Shown: piece after piece, positions 24,439-37,006 of the stretch
Layout of the letters: every line of letters begins with the position of its first letter
Numbering within the stretch: the stretch's first letter is position 1
Source: Adiantum capillus-veneris
Lineage: Eukaryota > Streptophyta > Polypodiopsida > Polypodiales > Pteridaceae
Length of the DNA: 64,000 bases
Assembly: GCA_014529385.2 (NCBI GenBank)
Contig: CM043946.1
Span: forward strand, 17,808,077 to 17,872,076
Direction: 5' to 3'
The notes under the pieces: generated by a model
What the model was told of the DNA's origin: nothing
Databases searched by the model: none
What the model saw: only the letters and a program-made list of their open reading frames with translations
Translations under genes and position numbers: made by a program

Positions 24439-26622
24439 ATTGGTATTAGAGCAGGTTGCGTCCTCCTGGGCTTAGTCGCCAGCTGCTCCATAACATGCCT
24501 GCTCATTTTCTCCGATTTTAGTGAGCTTTGGAGAGCATTCGCAGGTCCACAAATACTTTGGGGGTGCTTGAAGAGCTCGGTCTGCTCAAATTTTTGATTT
24601 GGGCTCATTTAGGCCTCCATTTCCACTACAGGTAGTACTGCACAGGCTATTTCGTCATTTTGTGCAAAATTTCTATCAGTGCCGTTTTCTGCATAACAGG
24701 TGCCTTATAGTCTTCTACGGTTTGTGTTATATAGCACGTGTTGTTCCTACTCCGTTTCTCCTATTTTCGGGCAGTTTTCACATCAGGTGTAGAATTTACC
24801 ATGGCTGACAACAACAACACAGATGTGTTCAAGATGTTTGCTGATGAGGACAGGTTGAATGGGGACAACTACCCTATGGGGGCTTATATGATGCAACATG
24901 TTCTTGTGTCAAAGGGTGTTTGGAACATTGTGCAGGGCATTGATGTACGTCCTGGTTCTGAGGATGTAGGCGATGTTGAGGATGTTGCAGGTCTTGCTGC
25001 AAGGATTGCTGCTGCTAGAGTTGTTTTGCCTACAATAGAACAAGCTCGTTGGGATGTTAAGGATGCGTAGGCTCATGCATTGATTGCGTTGTCTGTGAAG
25101 CGCACCATTGTTCCTCACATCCGTTCAGCAAAATCTGCAAAACAGGCTTGGGATATTCTAGCAGGTCTTTATGAAAGCCGCAATGAGGCTAAAATTGCTT
25201 TACTGCGTAAAGAGCTGGAGTCGAAGATTATGCATGAGGAAGATGATATGGACACTTTCCTTGCTAGTGTCAAGGATATCAATGAGCGGCTTATTTCTGC
25301 AGGTGAAGTCATTTCAGATAGTTCACTTGTGCAGACTGTTCTTGATGCCTTACCAGATTCTTACGAGACTTTTGCTAGTACTTGGAGACTTATGACCCAA
25401 GGAAATCCAAAAGTTGTCAAGTTTGATGCATTATGCACATTGCTGTTGCAAGAGTCACTTTCCAGAAAAAAAGGGACTAGGCAGCGTGCAGTTGAACAAG
25501 CTTTTATTGCTTCTCAAAGAAAGGGTGGTAACAGCAATGCAGCCACTTCTTATGGTTCTGCTACTGCGAGTGGCAAAAATTATGTTCCTAATGCTTCTGC
25601 TTGCAGCACTTTGTCTGGCATTTCTGGTGATAAGGGCAAAAAGAAGATGCGTTGCCATTATTGTAAAGCTAATGATCACTTGATCAAGTCGTGTCCTAAG
25701 TTGAAGGCCAAAGAGGCTAAGAAGAAAGAGGGTGGTTCCACTGCAAATGCTAGTACCACTACAAATGCAGCCATTGTTGAGTCTTCTGTGAAAGGAGACT
25801 GTGATGCTGATGTTGATGCAGAATGGGCTTTTAGCGTAGAGTGCACTTACAATCCTGCTGTCCATGATGCATGCTTGTCAGTTGCTGTAGATTCACATGT
25901 GTGGTATTTTGATAGTGGTGCTACAAAGCACATTACCTCACATCGTGAATTGTTTACCTCTCTCGAGTGTGTTCCTCATGGGAATTCTGTCACTTGTGCC
26001 AACAATGCCTCTTATCCAGTTCAGGGAGTTGGAAAGATTGTGCTTACTGCTGCTAATGGTAGTTCTTTCACACTTACTGATGCACTTTATGTAACTGGGA
26101 TCAAGAAGAATCTGTTGTCTATATATGCACTCGCTAGACTTGGACTTGTAGTCAAATTTGTGGATGACAAATGTACAGTTCATGATCTCAGTTTTGGTGA
26201 TGAAATTGTTGCATCTGGCCTTTTGTGCCGTGGGCTGTATAAGCTCACTTTGTATGACAAGTGTGGACAAAACATTGCAAATGTTGTTGCAGATTCAAGG
26301 GCTATTTCAGATGCAAAACTTTGGCATGCACCTTGAAGCACCTGTCAAACGTCTTTGTGAAGGCTGTATTTTGGGTAAGATGCAGCGTTCTAAGTTTCTA
26401 AAGGATGGTTTAGTTAGGGTCACATGCAGGTTGCAGCTTGTGCATAGTGATGTTAGTGGGCCCATGCAAACTCCGTCCTTGGGCAATTACTTGTACTTCG
26501 TGACTTTCATTGATGATTACTCCAGGCATGCATGGGTATTTCCGCTTAAAGAGAAGTCCGAAGTTTTTATGCGCTTCAAACAATTTCAGGCTATGGCTGA
26601 AAATGTTTCGAAATGTACTATG

Positions 26623-26944
26623 TGTTGAGATGTCGAGCTCTACACCTTGCGCTGGCATCCACTACGGGTCTTGGCCGCTTACGGCATTTACTCACTGGCG
26701 CGTTAGGTGACCGACACGGAGGATCTCTACCAGTGATTCTACAGCTGGACTACACTTATAGTGCCAGCCTAGTACGCTTCTAGCGAGTTCACACTTAGTG
26801 ACCGCATGTACATATGTGCTACTTTTCAGATTTAGCACTTAGTCATTTTGTACTCTCTTTTCTGAGAAGAAGAAGAAGAAGCTTTCCATCTCTGTGTGTT
26901 TTGTGCTTGTCTTGTGTAGCTCTCTTGCATCCTCATTCTTTACA
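26623..26944 (+). repeat. First LTR of C2
   Basis: 322 bp. It differs from the second by scattered substitutions, for example TACACCTTGCGCTGG versus TACATCTTGAGCTGG. Confidence 0.92.
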
Positions 26945-27474
26945 TGGTATCAGAGCCTGGTGCAGGCAAGAGAGGCTAAGAGAGCAAGAGCATCACAATC
27001 CCTTCGTTCGCCTAGCACGACATCTGGTATATAATGACAATGTCATCGTGAATTTTACTACCCATACCAGTATCTCGTATAATGCCAAAATTACCTAGCT
27101 AGCAGCCAGCAATTGTCATCAGCAGCCTCAAGCCTTATTATTTGATCAAGCGGAAATCTGCTTGACGAGCTGTAAATCCCTGTAGACCTCTCAAGCTGCA
27201 TAAAATGCAGACAAACCCTGCTGAGGCTACAATATCCCAGATGGCACTCCGATTGAGCAGACCAAACTGGTATGGAGCCGGACCCTGGTGAATTTTTAAC
27301 GGCGGCTAATATCTTTTCGACCGGGACTCCGATCACTGATCTGAAAATACCGACACGCTCCACAAAGTGAGCACTTCAGTCCGATGCATTCATTTCATTT
27401 TTATTCCGTCAGCTGCTGTTGCCCATTCTGGCACGGATCTGCAATCGACTTGAACTTTAAACTGCCATAACTTC
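26945..27474 (+). other. C2 spacer between first and second LTR
   Basis: The first ~70 bases (primer site and leader to CCTTCGTTCGC) match the leader after the second LTR, then the sequence is unrelated for about 460 bases. There is no credible gene and no polypurine tract before the second LTR. A minus-strand frame at 27091-27363 has no recognisable domain. Confidence 0.7.
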
Positions 27475-27796
27475 TGTTGAGATGTCGAGCTCTACATCTT
27501 GAGCTGGCATCCACTACGGGTCTTGGCCGCTTACGGCATTTACTCACTGGCGCGTTAGGTGACCGACACGGAGGATCTCTGCCAGTGATTCTACAGCTGG
27601 ACTACACTTATAGTGCCAGCCTAGTACGCTTCTAGCGTGTTCACACTTAGTGACCGCATGTACATATGTGCTACTTTTCAGCTTTAGCACTTAGTCATTT
27701 TTGTACTCTCTTTTCTAGGAGAAGAAGAAGAAGCTTTCCATCTCTGTGTGCTTTGTGCTTGTCTTGTGTAGATCTCTTGCATCCTCTTTCTTTACA
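27475..27796 (+). repeat. Second LTR of C2
   Basis: 322 bp. It is followed directly by the primer-binding site and the coding region, so it acted as the 5' LTR of the coding unit. Confidence 0.92.
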
Positions 27797-28066
27797 TGGT
27801 ATCAGAGCCTAGTGCAGGCAAGAGAGGCTAAGAGAGCAAGAGCATCACAATCCCTTCGTTCGCAATTTTAGGGGTTTTTCGCACAAGTTTCTGAACAGGT
27901 CTCCAAAGTGCAGTATACAGAGATTTATTGTACAAGTACAGTGGTTGTGAAACGCTTGATTGTGGACACTCGTTGAGTGTAGAAAGCGTTACAGGAACCA
28001 CGATAGCAGGTTCAGCAGATTTGCAGGTTTTTGCAGATTGCAGCTATTTTGTCTTGGTGCTTCAAG

Positions 28067-31000
28067 ATGTCTGACGGTTTCAGTCAGATTGTTACTGAGA
28101 AGCTTGAGAAAAATAACTACCCTGCATGGAAGTTCAGAATAACAAATTTCCTAAAAGGAAAAGGTTATTGGGACTATGTAGAAGGAGACAATGAAAAGGA
28201 ACCAGAGATTCCCGAGGCAAATGCTACAGCAGAACAAAGGAAAGCTTTGAGGGACTGGCAACAAGGCCAGAGCAAAGTGATGTATTGGCTTTCTATGAGC
28301 ATCACAGATGGCATGATGGGCTATCTACAGGATGCTGAAACCCCCGCCATTGCATGGAAAAACTTAGGCAGAGTGTTCGAGGTGAACACCAAGGCCAGGA
28401 AGCTTCAACTAAAGTCGGAGCTAAATCAGGTTAAGAGGAACAACCTCTCCATCAATGATTATGCTTTGAAGATCAAGAGTATCATTGAGGCTCTTGGTTC
28501 TATTAAAGTCTCAGTGGAAGACGATGACATTGTCCGTGCATGCTTGGATGGTCTAGGAGATGAGTATGTACATTTTAGGTCTTCCATGAATACAAGAGAC
28601 GACATCCCGTGTTCCAAGATTTGATTTCTATGCTTATTCTTGAGGAGAAGAACCTTGACACATCTTCTTCTCATGGCAGAAATAATTCTGAACAGGCCTT
28701 CTATTCTAACTCCAACAGAGGTAGAGGTAGAGGTCGTGGTCGAGGCCCAAGGGATTGCAGGGGCCAATTTCTGGAAGGTCAATCAAATCAAAACAATACA
28801 GGTGGCAGGGGAAACCAGTCTCAAGGCAGGGGGAGTCAAAGAGGTCGTGGTGCAGGATCAAGCAGGCAGCAACATACTCCAGATAGTAGAGAATGTTGGA
28901 CTTGTGGTGAAAGAGGTCACATGTCACGTGACTGTCCAAAGGGAAAAGCAAGTAGAAAGAGAGAACAGGGCAACTATGCATCTACTAGCAGAGATGCAGA
29001 TGACAGCAAAAACGAGCGCATGTTTGTTATGCAGCATGTAATGAATACAATGACTGCAGAGAATTCCACCCAAGATGATGTTTGGTATGTGGATTCAGGT
29101 GCCTCTAATCACATGACGTCTCGTGGAGAGTGGTTTAGAGATATGCGCAAACCAGATGTGTCAGGCTATGTGCAGACAGGAGATGACACAGCTCACCCCA
29201 TTGCTCATGTAGGGGACATACCTCTAAATACGAAGAGTGGGAAATCAAAGTACTTAGCAGATGTACTTCATGTCCCAAACATTACAGAGAATCTTGTTTC
29301 TATTGGACAAATGGTTGAGCAGGGTTTGTAGGTTCGCTTCAATCCAAATGGATGTTATGTAGAAGATTTCAAGAATGGCTGTAAGCTGATCACAGAGGGC
29401 AAATGTGTGGGCAGAATGTTTACGCTGAATGTAGACATGCCTGAGGTAAAAGCTGCATTATTTGCACAGGGCACAGGTGTTGTGGCTGATGTTGACATTT
29501 GGCACAAACGCATTGGCCATGTCAATGAGCAGAGATTGCGCAGCATGCAATCAAAACAGATTGTAAAAGGTTTGCCCAAATTCAAGGTGGATGGTATGCA
29601 TAAACTGTGTGCAGCATGCCAGTTTGGAAAACAGTCAAAGGGCTCATTTCCACATGAGCGCAATGTATGTAAAAAGCCACTTGAGGTGGTGCACACAAAT
29701 GTTTGGGGTCCAACCGATACTGCAAGTATACATGGTTGCAGGTATTATGTCTCTTTCATTGATGACCATACAAGGAAAGTATGGGTCTACTTCATGCGTA
29801 ACAAAAGTGAAGTGTTTGGTCAATTTCAAGACTTCAAAGTCATGATTGAGAAGGAGACAGATATGCAAATCAAGACATTGAGGTCAGATGGAGGGGGAGA
29901 GTACTTCTCCAATGATTTTTCAGATTTTCTGCGAATGCATGGTATACACAGGGAGTTTACATGCAGATATACTCCACAACAGAATGGGGTCGCAGAAAGG
30001 AAAAACAGGCACATTGCAGAGGTTGCACGTGCATTGATGAATGAGAAGAACATGCCTCATCATTTCTGGGCTGAAGCTATAAATACAGCTGTGTACATTA
30101 TGAACAGGACACCTACAGCTGCGGTGCATGATGTAACACCTGAGGAAAAGTTTACAGGTACAAAGCCTGATTTGGCACACTTGAAAGTGTTTGGCTGCAT
30201 AGATTACGTGCATGTACCAGATGAGTTGCGTAGGAAATTGGATCCTAAAGCAAAGAAATGTATTCTTGTGGGATATTCCCTTGAACAAAAGGGGTACATG
30301 TGCTACAATGCTACTACACGAGAATTACGAGTGAGTAGAGATGTAGTCTTTGATGAGATGAGCAGCTCGTACAGTAATGCACATGGCACTATTGGGACTG
30401 ATGTAAAAGATGATGTGGTTGTACAAAATGTGAGGCCACAGTCACAGGTTTTGAGTGGACCACAAGAGTCCTCTTCTCGTGGCTCTGTTGAGAAACCATG
30501 GAATGGTAGACTACGTACGCAGGTTACTCCACCAACAGGTACAGGGAATGTATCACGAAAAGGAAAGGAAAAGGTTGATGAACCTCCCTTTATGGTTGAT
30601 GCATCATCAGGTTTTTCACATGTAGACATGGATTCAGATGGTTCTGAACAAAGTCTTGATGAGGAATTTGGAATTCCGGCTGTCAGGACACCTGGTGTAA
30701 GGAAAGTACAAGAAGATGCTAGAGGGCAAAGGAGTGACCCAGGACCGCGCAGATCTAATAGAGTAAGAAATCCAGTTCAGAAATTGACTTATGATGGGTA
30801 TCTAGCGCATCACCAAGCCTACATGGCTAAGGTGATACAGGATGTGGAGCCCACATGTTTTGAGGATGCAGTTGGAAATGTGCATTGGGATGATGCAATG
30901 AATGAAGAGATGGCTGCATTGGAAGCAAATGACACATGGGAGTTGGTGCCATTGCCAAGTGGCAAGAAAGCTATTGGCTGCAAATGGGTGTATAAAACCA

Positions 31001-32415
31001 AGCATAAGGCTGATGGTAACATTGAGCGTCACAAGGCAAGGCTGGTCGCAAAGGGTTATGCACAGACGTATAGCATAGACTATGAGGAGACCTTTGCTCC
31101 AGAGGCAAAGATGACGACAGTGAGAGCTGTCGTAGCAGTGGCTACATCTAGAGGATGGATTATGCATCAAATGGATGTAAAGAATGCCTTCTTGAATGGT
31201 GAGTTGCAAGAGGAAGTGTATATGGATCAGCCACCTGGTTATGTCGATCCAGGTTACCCAGATTATGTATGCAGACTTCTCAAAGCTTTGTATGGTTTGA
31301 AGCAGGGCTCTAGAGCATGGTATGACAGGATTGCCAAGTATCTTGTCAGTATTGGTTTTAGGAGAGCTCATGCTGATCATTCACTCTATGTACGTGAGAG
31401 TGATGTGGGGATTGTGGTCATTACCATATATGTAGATGACCTTATTATTGTTGGTGACAATGCTATGGAGATTGACCATGTGAAGGGTCTTCTCAAACAG
31501 GAGTTTGAAATGAAAGATTTAGGCGAGTTGCGCTACTTTCTTGGCATTGAGGTGATCAGGACTCCAGAGGGTGTATGGCTATCACAGAGACAATATGCTT
31601 TGGACATGTTGTCAAAATATGGTATGGCTGATTGTAAGCCAATTTCTATTCCCTTGGATGTGAATGCAAAGCTGAGTGCAGAGAAGGGTGATGTTGTTGA
31701 CGATGTCAACATGTACAAGAAGATTGTGGGTAGTCTAATCTACTTGACTATCACAAGGCCAGACTTGAGCTACACAGTAGGCTTGGAGAGTCAGTTCATG
31801 CAGCTTTCGAGGAAGCCACATTTGGATGGAGTACGACGCACACTTAGGTATGTGCAAGGTACTCTTGACTACACATTGTTCTATGCAGCAGATGCACCAT
31901 TAGCATTGTATGGGTATACAGATGCAGATTGGGCAGGTAGCATTGTTGATAGGAGATCTATGAGTGGCTTCATGTTCTGTTTTGGGAGTGCTGCTGTTAC
32001 TTGGAGCAGCAAAAAGCAGCCTACGGTTGCTTTATCGAGCACAGAGGCCGAGTACAGAGGTGCAGCAGTTGCGGCGTGCGAGGTAGCTTGGCTACGCACA
32101 TTACTTGAGGACTTGGGAGTGCAGGTGGACCAGCAGATTTTCATCCATTGTGACAACCTCAGCAGCATGTAGTTGGCTAGGAACCCAGTGTTCCATGCCA
32201 GGACCAAACACATAGAGGTCCATTACCACTACGTTCGAGAGCGAGTGTTGGCGGGCGACTTCGACTTGGTCTACGTCAGCACAGAGGAGCAGATAGCGGA
32301 TATCTTTACCAAGGCCCTCGGAGCTGAGAAGCTTCGACGTTTCCGGACTATGCTTGGACTCTGCGACATGCAGAGCTCGAGGGGGAGTGTTGAGATGTCG
32401 AGCTCTACATCTTGA
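28067..32415 (+). pseudogene. C2 gag-pol polyprotein (Ty1/copia)
   Basis: It starts MSDGFSQIVTEKLEKNNYPA. Gag has a UBN2-type region (to about 28620), an Arg/Gly-rich stretch and knuckle CWTCGERGHMSRDC (near 28905). Protease WYVDSGASNHMT is near 29090, LWHKRIGHV-type IWHKRIGHV near 29500, then integrase, RT with YVDDLIIVG (near 31430) and RNase H with SSTEAEYRGAAV. Only three lesions break it: a one-base frameshift near 28615, TAG at 29329-29331 and TAG at 32170-32172. The first integrase Asp is Asn (VHTNVWGP), while the Glu of NGVAERKNR is kept. The end of the frame overlaps the polypurine tract and third LTR. Confidence 0.94.
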
Positions 32416-32541
32416 GCTGGCATCCACTACGGGTCTTGGCCGCTTACGGCATTTACTCACTGGCGCGTTAGGTGACCGGCACGGAGGATCTCTGCTAGTG
32501 ATTCTACAGCTGGACTACACTTATAGTGCCAGCCTAGTACG

Positions 32542-34131
32542 TGTCATAATAATCAATATCTAATTCTCCTAAATGATTTTCTCATATTAAACTGATCATT
32601 TAATGTGGGGAAGTGCCAAGGGAGAAAAAGCTAGAATATTGGTTAAGTTAGCAGACCGGCCACAGTAGGGATCCAAAGGAGGGAAAATAGGGATCCAAAG
32701 GGGGGGCCATCTGCAAAAGAGCCATGTGAAACAATGGGCCAAAAAGACCCTAAGGTTCAGCCCATTAAGACTTCCAAAATGCTAAGGTTCCAAAATTCAA
32801 AGGTTGTGTCCAAAGGTCAACCCTAGGGAAAATTGGATGCTTAGTGTGTGCCCTAAAAGTCTTTGCATATCCCTACATGGGAGGGGGCGAGCCCCAAAGC
32901 TAGGGGATGAGAGAGAAAGCCACACACACACACACAGGCTCCCTTTACACAAAGGGAAGGAGGGACACATGTCAGCTCCCTAGGCCAGATGCCCACAAGG
33001 TGTGTCCAATTCCTATTGGAAGACCCTTGAAGTGGACCAATGAGAATTAAGCTAGAGTAAATCTAGTTTAATTAATTTAAAAACATTTAATAAAAGAAAC
33101 CAACAAGAATTAAGTGTCCTAGAAGACTATTGGGCAGTCTCCCAAGGGGTCCAATGAGCATTCAGGAGCCCCATGGCTTGCCTGATTCCTATTGGCCAGG
33201 AGGCAAAGGGGTCCAATGAGAGTTTAGTTTAATTATTTAATTACCTAAAGCTCTCACAAAAGGGGAAAGGGGGACACATGTCAGAAGGCTATCACTTATG
33301 CTGCTTAATCCCTATTGGCTTGACCTGGGGAGGTCCAATGAGGCAAAAGCCAGACTTATTTAGCAGCTAGGGCTCGCCCAAGAGAGGGGGGGGGCTGATT
33401 TTTGCTTGGCATTGACACACACACTCTCACACTTGACCATGTGTGAAGGGAAAATACTCTATCTCTTCCCAAGCTTTAATGGAGAGCTCATCACCTACTC
33501 CAAGCTTGTGAGATAGAAGCCTACATCAACACTCTCTTGGCATGTGGATGCAAATCCAACCAAGAGCCAAGCTTCAATGCATGCTCATCTTCTCTACCAA
33601 GCTAATTACTAAGCTAAGCTATGCTAATATGAGTGATTATGTGAGGAGATGTACTTCTTTCTCGTAAGATACTTCTTTTTCCTCTCAATCTACTCTCATA
33701 CCCTGCTAGCTCTCACCATCTTCGAAGGTGTGTGAGGTCTTGGGTCTGAGAACGGGGATAACTCAAGTTGTGTTTGATTAAGTGTTTTGCTTGGTGTATG
33801 AAGCTTCCATCTTCATTGCACTAGCTAGTCTTGAAGGAACACAAAGAATTGTATTGTACAATGTCTCTCTTGATGGGAGAAACCATAATACAAAGCCTTT
33901 TGGAGGGGGGACCGGCTCCATGCAAATCCGGTCCTCAACTGTTGTCAATAGCTTAATTGCTCTCTCTTTTGAAAGTATTGTCGATGCTATCTAACTAGGT
34001 GTTATGCTTTTTGTTGCTCTCTCCACCCAAGCACTCTTGTAAATCTCATTAGGAATCAACTCTAATGAAATGCCCACTATGTTCATGCTAAATTCCGCTA
34101 CACAAAAGATTTTAGGCCATTAAATGTTACA
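32542..34131 (+). mobile_element. Solo LTR of another family inside C2
   Basis: 1590 bp, TGTCATAATAATC to AAATGTTACA, flanked by GTACG (32537-32541 and 34132-34136). There are no internal genes. A related sequence starts at 54603 with the same TGTCAT start and the shared word TTTTCTCATATTAAA.TGATCATTTAATGTGG. It carries four ATTGG/CCAAT inverted pairs (about 33011-33342). The short frame at 33782-33994 has no recognisable domain. Confidence 0.88.
33011..33342 (+). promoter_or_regulatory. Four ATTGG...CCAATGAG inverted pairs
   Basis: CCTATTGG or CTATTGGG is followed 15-18 bases later by TCCAATGAG or CCAATGAG. The pairs lie at 33011-33044, 33125-33158, 33188-33220 and 33311-33342. CCAAT boxes bind NF-Y in eukaryotic promoters; the paired, repeated layout in the U3-like part of an LTR suggests promoter use. 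No experiment supports it here. Confidence 0.5.
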
Positions 34132-36775
34132 GTACGCTTCTAGCGTGTTCACACTTAGTGACCGCATGTACATATGTGCTACTTTTCAGCTTTAGCACTT
34201 AGTCATTTTGGTACTCTCTTTTCTAGGAGAAGAAGAAGAAGCTTTCCATCTCTGTGTGCTTTGTGCTTGTCTTGTGTAGCTCTCTTGCATCCTCATTCTT
34301 TACACTATGGGCACCCTCCGTTCCGATCGAGGGGGGGAGTATATGTCTCATGAATTTAATGCATTTCTGGCTAGTCGTGGGATAAAACACCAATGTACAG
34401 TGCCTTATACACCTCAGCATTGCTGAGAGGAAAAACAGGTCACTGACTGAAATGGCACGATGTATGGTCAAAAGTCAAGCTTTGCCGCATTCTTTTTGGC
34501 TTGAGTCCATCATGTGTGCCACTTATGTACTTAACTAGTGTCCTATGAAAGCTTTGCAGTCTATTACTCCATATGAAGCATGGCATGATATAAAGCCTTC
34601 TATTGAGCACATGCGTGTTTTTGGCTGTTTGGCATATGCTTTGGTGCCACAAGTGCAGCGCAGAAAATTGGATGATAAGGCTGTCAAATTTATTTTTGTT
34701 GGTTATAGTGCTGAAAGCAAAGGTTACAGGTTATATCATCCGCAAAAAAAACGTATTCTGGTTTCACGGGATGTAGTGTTTGTGGAAGATTTTGTTCAGC
34801 CCTTGCTGTCATGTACAAGAGATAGTAATGCAAGCTCAAAGGACATCTATGACACTTTGTTGCCTCTTTTCAGTGGTGGAAATATGAATGTAAGTTCCAA
34901 TGAGGCAAATGTAAAGCCTATGGGGGTTTCTGAAAATCTTGTAGATTAGCCTATTACTGATGCAGATGTACATGATGTACTTGATGAGGAAAGGGCTGAA
35001 AATGAGTAGGCTAGAGGTATGCCAAAATGGCTGGTGCACACTTTGCATGACAGTAAACTGGATGCACCTTTGTCTAGTCGTACTCGTTCAGGCTCTTGCC
35101 ATGCATCTTATGCATCAGATTGTTATGCTTTGGCTATGTCTAGCTTACATGATGTTGAGGAGCCTCTATCTTTTGATGAAGCACATAATTCAGAAAATTG
35201 GATGGCTGCCATGCAACAAAATATGATGCACTTATAGAAAATGACACATGGACTTTATGTGATTTGCCTCCTGGCAAAAAGGCCATTGGTACGAAGTGGG
35301 TTTACTAGTTGAAACGCAATCCGGATGGTGAGATTGATCGCCATAAGGCTCGACTTGTTGCAAAGGGTTATGCACAACAAAAAGGCATAGATTATGAAGA
35401 GACTTTTGCTCCCACTTGTCATATGACTACTGTGCATTTTCTATGTGCATTGGAAGCTCATTTTGGTTGGGATGTACATCAATCAGACATTATTACTGCT
35501 TTCTTGAATGGTGACATATTTGAGGAAGTTTATGTAACGAAGCCTCGCGGTTTTGTCATAAAAGGACAAGAGGACAAAGTGTGCAAATGTAACAAGGCTT
35601 TGTATGGGTTGAAGCAATCTCCTCGTGCTTGGTATGAGAAAGCTGACACTCATTTGGTCAAACAAGGCTTTCGTAACAGTCCAATAGAAAGCATATCGTA
35701 TGTAAAATGTGAGGGTGATGTACTTCTCATTGTGGTTCTTTATGTTGATGATTTAGTGATCACTGGACCAAATGAGAGACATATTGCTGAATTTAAGGCT
35801 GATTTGAATGCTACTTTCAAGATGAAAGATTTGGGGCTGTTGCATCATTACTTGCGTATACAATTTAAGCAGTGCGATGGTGGTATTGCCTTGTGTCAAA
35901 AAAGTTACATAGAGACATTGCTATGTAAGTTTGGACTTGAGGATTGCAAACCTATTGCCACTCCCCTGGAAACAGGTTTGAAGTTGAGTCTACATGATGT
36001 TGGCGATCTTGCTGATGCCACTCTTTACCAAACTGCTGTTGGCTGCCTCATTTATGTATGCAACACGAGGCCGGATATCAGTTTGCAGTCTCACAGGTCA
36101 GCAGATTTATGCATAGCCCAGGGTCTAAGCATTGGCAGGCTGTCAAGAGAATTTTCCGCTACCTTAGTGGCACTTTACATCTTGTCTTATTTTATCCCAA
36201 GGGGGGATCATTGCCGCCAGACTTACATGCTTTTTCGAACTCAGATTTGGTTGGTTGTTTTGACACTAGAGTGTCCACAAGTGGTTTTTGTTTCATGCTT
36301 GGCAGTTCATGTATATCATGGTTGAGCAAGAAGCCACCTACTCTGGCCACTTCAAGTTGTGAGGCTGAGTACAGGGCAGTCTTCACAGCTACGGTTGAGT
36401 GTGTATGGCTCAGACGCCTTATGGGTGGCTGATTTGGGTGTTGGACAGGACACTGCCAACACTATCTACACTAATAGTCAAAGCGCATTGGCAGTTGCGA
36501 GGAACCCAGTTTTTCATGCTCGCACAAAGCACATTGAGGTGCATTACCACTATGTTAAGGAGAGGCTCTCAGCAGGAGAGATCAGCTTGGCTTATGTGAC
36601 AACATAGGACAACCTTGCAGATCTTTTCACAAAGGCATTGTCTCGTGAGAAGCTTGAAGCTTTCCACAAAGCTTTGGGCTTACTCCCCTTTGTGGACTGA
36701 TCATGTCCTCAAGGCATGGAACTTCCCTTTACTCATGTTCCAGCTCTCGTTCACCGCATCACTCCAGGGGGGATT

Positions 36776-37001
36776 TGTTACCATATACATGTGGTAGTGA
36801 TGTGTGTGAACACACTAGGACCGCCGGGGCATTTTCTCCCTCTTTAGGAGGTTTTTCCCCCGAGCATTGTATATACGCCCATCACTCTAGGGATATCTAT
36901 CTTTCCATTGCACACTAAGTAACACACTCTCTATTGTGTGCCTTGAGCTTCCTTCGTCTTCTCCAAGCTGTGTGCGTTTCTCTGCAACCCTAATTCCAAC
37001 A
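36776..37001 (+). repeat. 3' LTR of C1
   Basis: 226 bp, TGTTACCATA to CCAACA, following the polypurine tract at 36766-36775. Confidence 0.94.
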
Positions 37002-37006
37002 TAAAC

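Larger units (their letters stand above)
26623..34304 (+). mobile_element. C2: Ty1/copia element with three LTRs
   Basis: Three LTRs of one family lie at 26623-26944, 27475-27796 and 32388-34304 (the last split by a 1590-bp insertion). Each reads TGTTGAGATG to TTCTTTACA. The outer ends carry the duplication CTATG (26618-26622 and 34305-34309), so one insertion brought in the outer pair. TGGTATCAGAGC primer sites follow the first (26945) and second (27797) LTR, and a polypurine tract (32377-32387) precedes the third. The coding region lies between the second and third LTR. Confidence 0.9.
32388..34304 (+). repeat. Third LTR of C2, split by a solo LTR
   Basis: The LTR pieces 32388-32541 and 34132-34304 join into a unit like the other two once the 32542-34131 insertion is removed (the GTACG is then counted once). 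Confidence 0.92.
24801..36700 (+). pseudogene. C1 gag-pol polyprotein, split by C2
   Basis: It starts MADNNNTDVFKMFADEDRL at 24801; a TAG at 25067-25069 ends the first frame and gag resumes to 26336. Gag has the UBN2-type region and a knuckle CHYCKANDHLIKSC (near 25655). The protease is WYFDSGATKHIT (near 25905). After DAKLWHA (near 26328) the GAG-pre-integrase is deleted and the frame moves to CEGCILGKM. Integrase VHSDVSGP keeps its first Asp and is cut at 26622 by C2. Pol resumes at 34310 with SDRGGEYM, a TGA-containing stretch, RT with YVDDLVITG (near 35745), a frameshift near 36070, RNase H with SSCEAEYRAV and the end FTKALSREKL. Several stops and shifts make it defective. Confidence 0.92.
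24213..37001 (+). mobile_element. C1: Ty1/copia retrotransposon hosting C2
   Basis: LTRs at 24213-24438 and 36776-37001 (226 bp each) read TGTTACCATA to CCAACA. The first base pair of the left LTR is TC instead of TG. The duplication TAAAC is at 24208-24212 and 37002-37006, and element A keeps the empty site at 6728-6732. The primer-binding site TGGTATTAGAGC is at 24441-24452 and the polypurine tract AGGGGGGATT at 36766-36775. It is inserted in the polyprotein gene of element B and split by C2. Confidence 0.95.
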
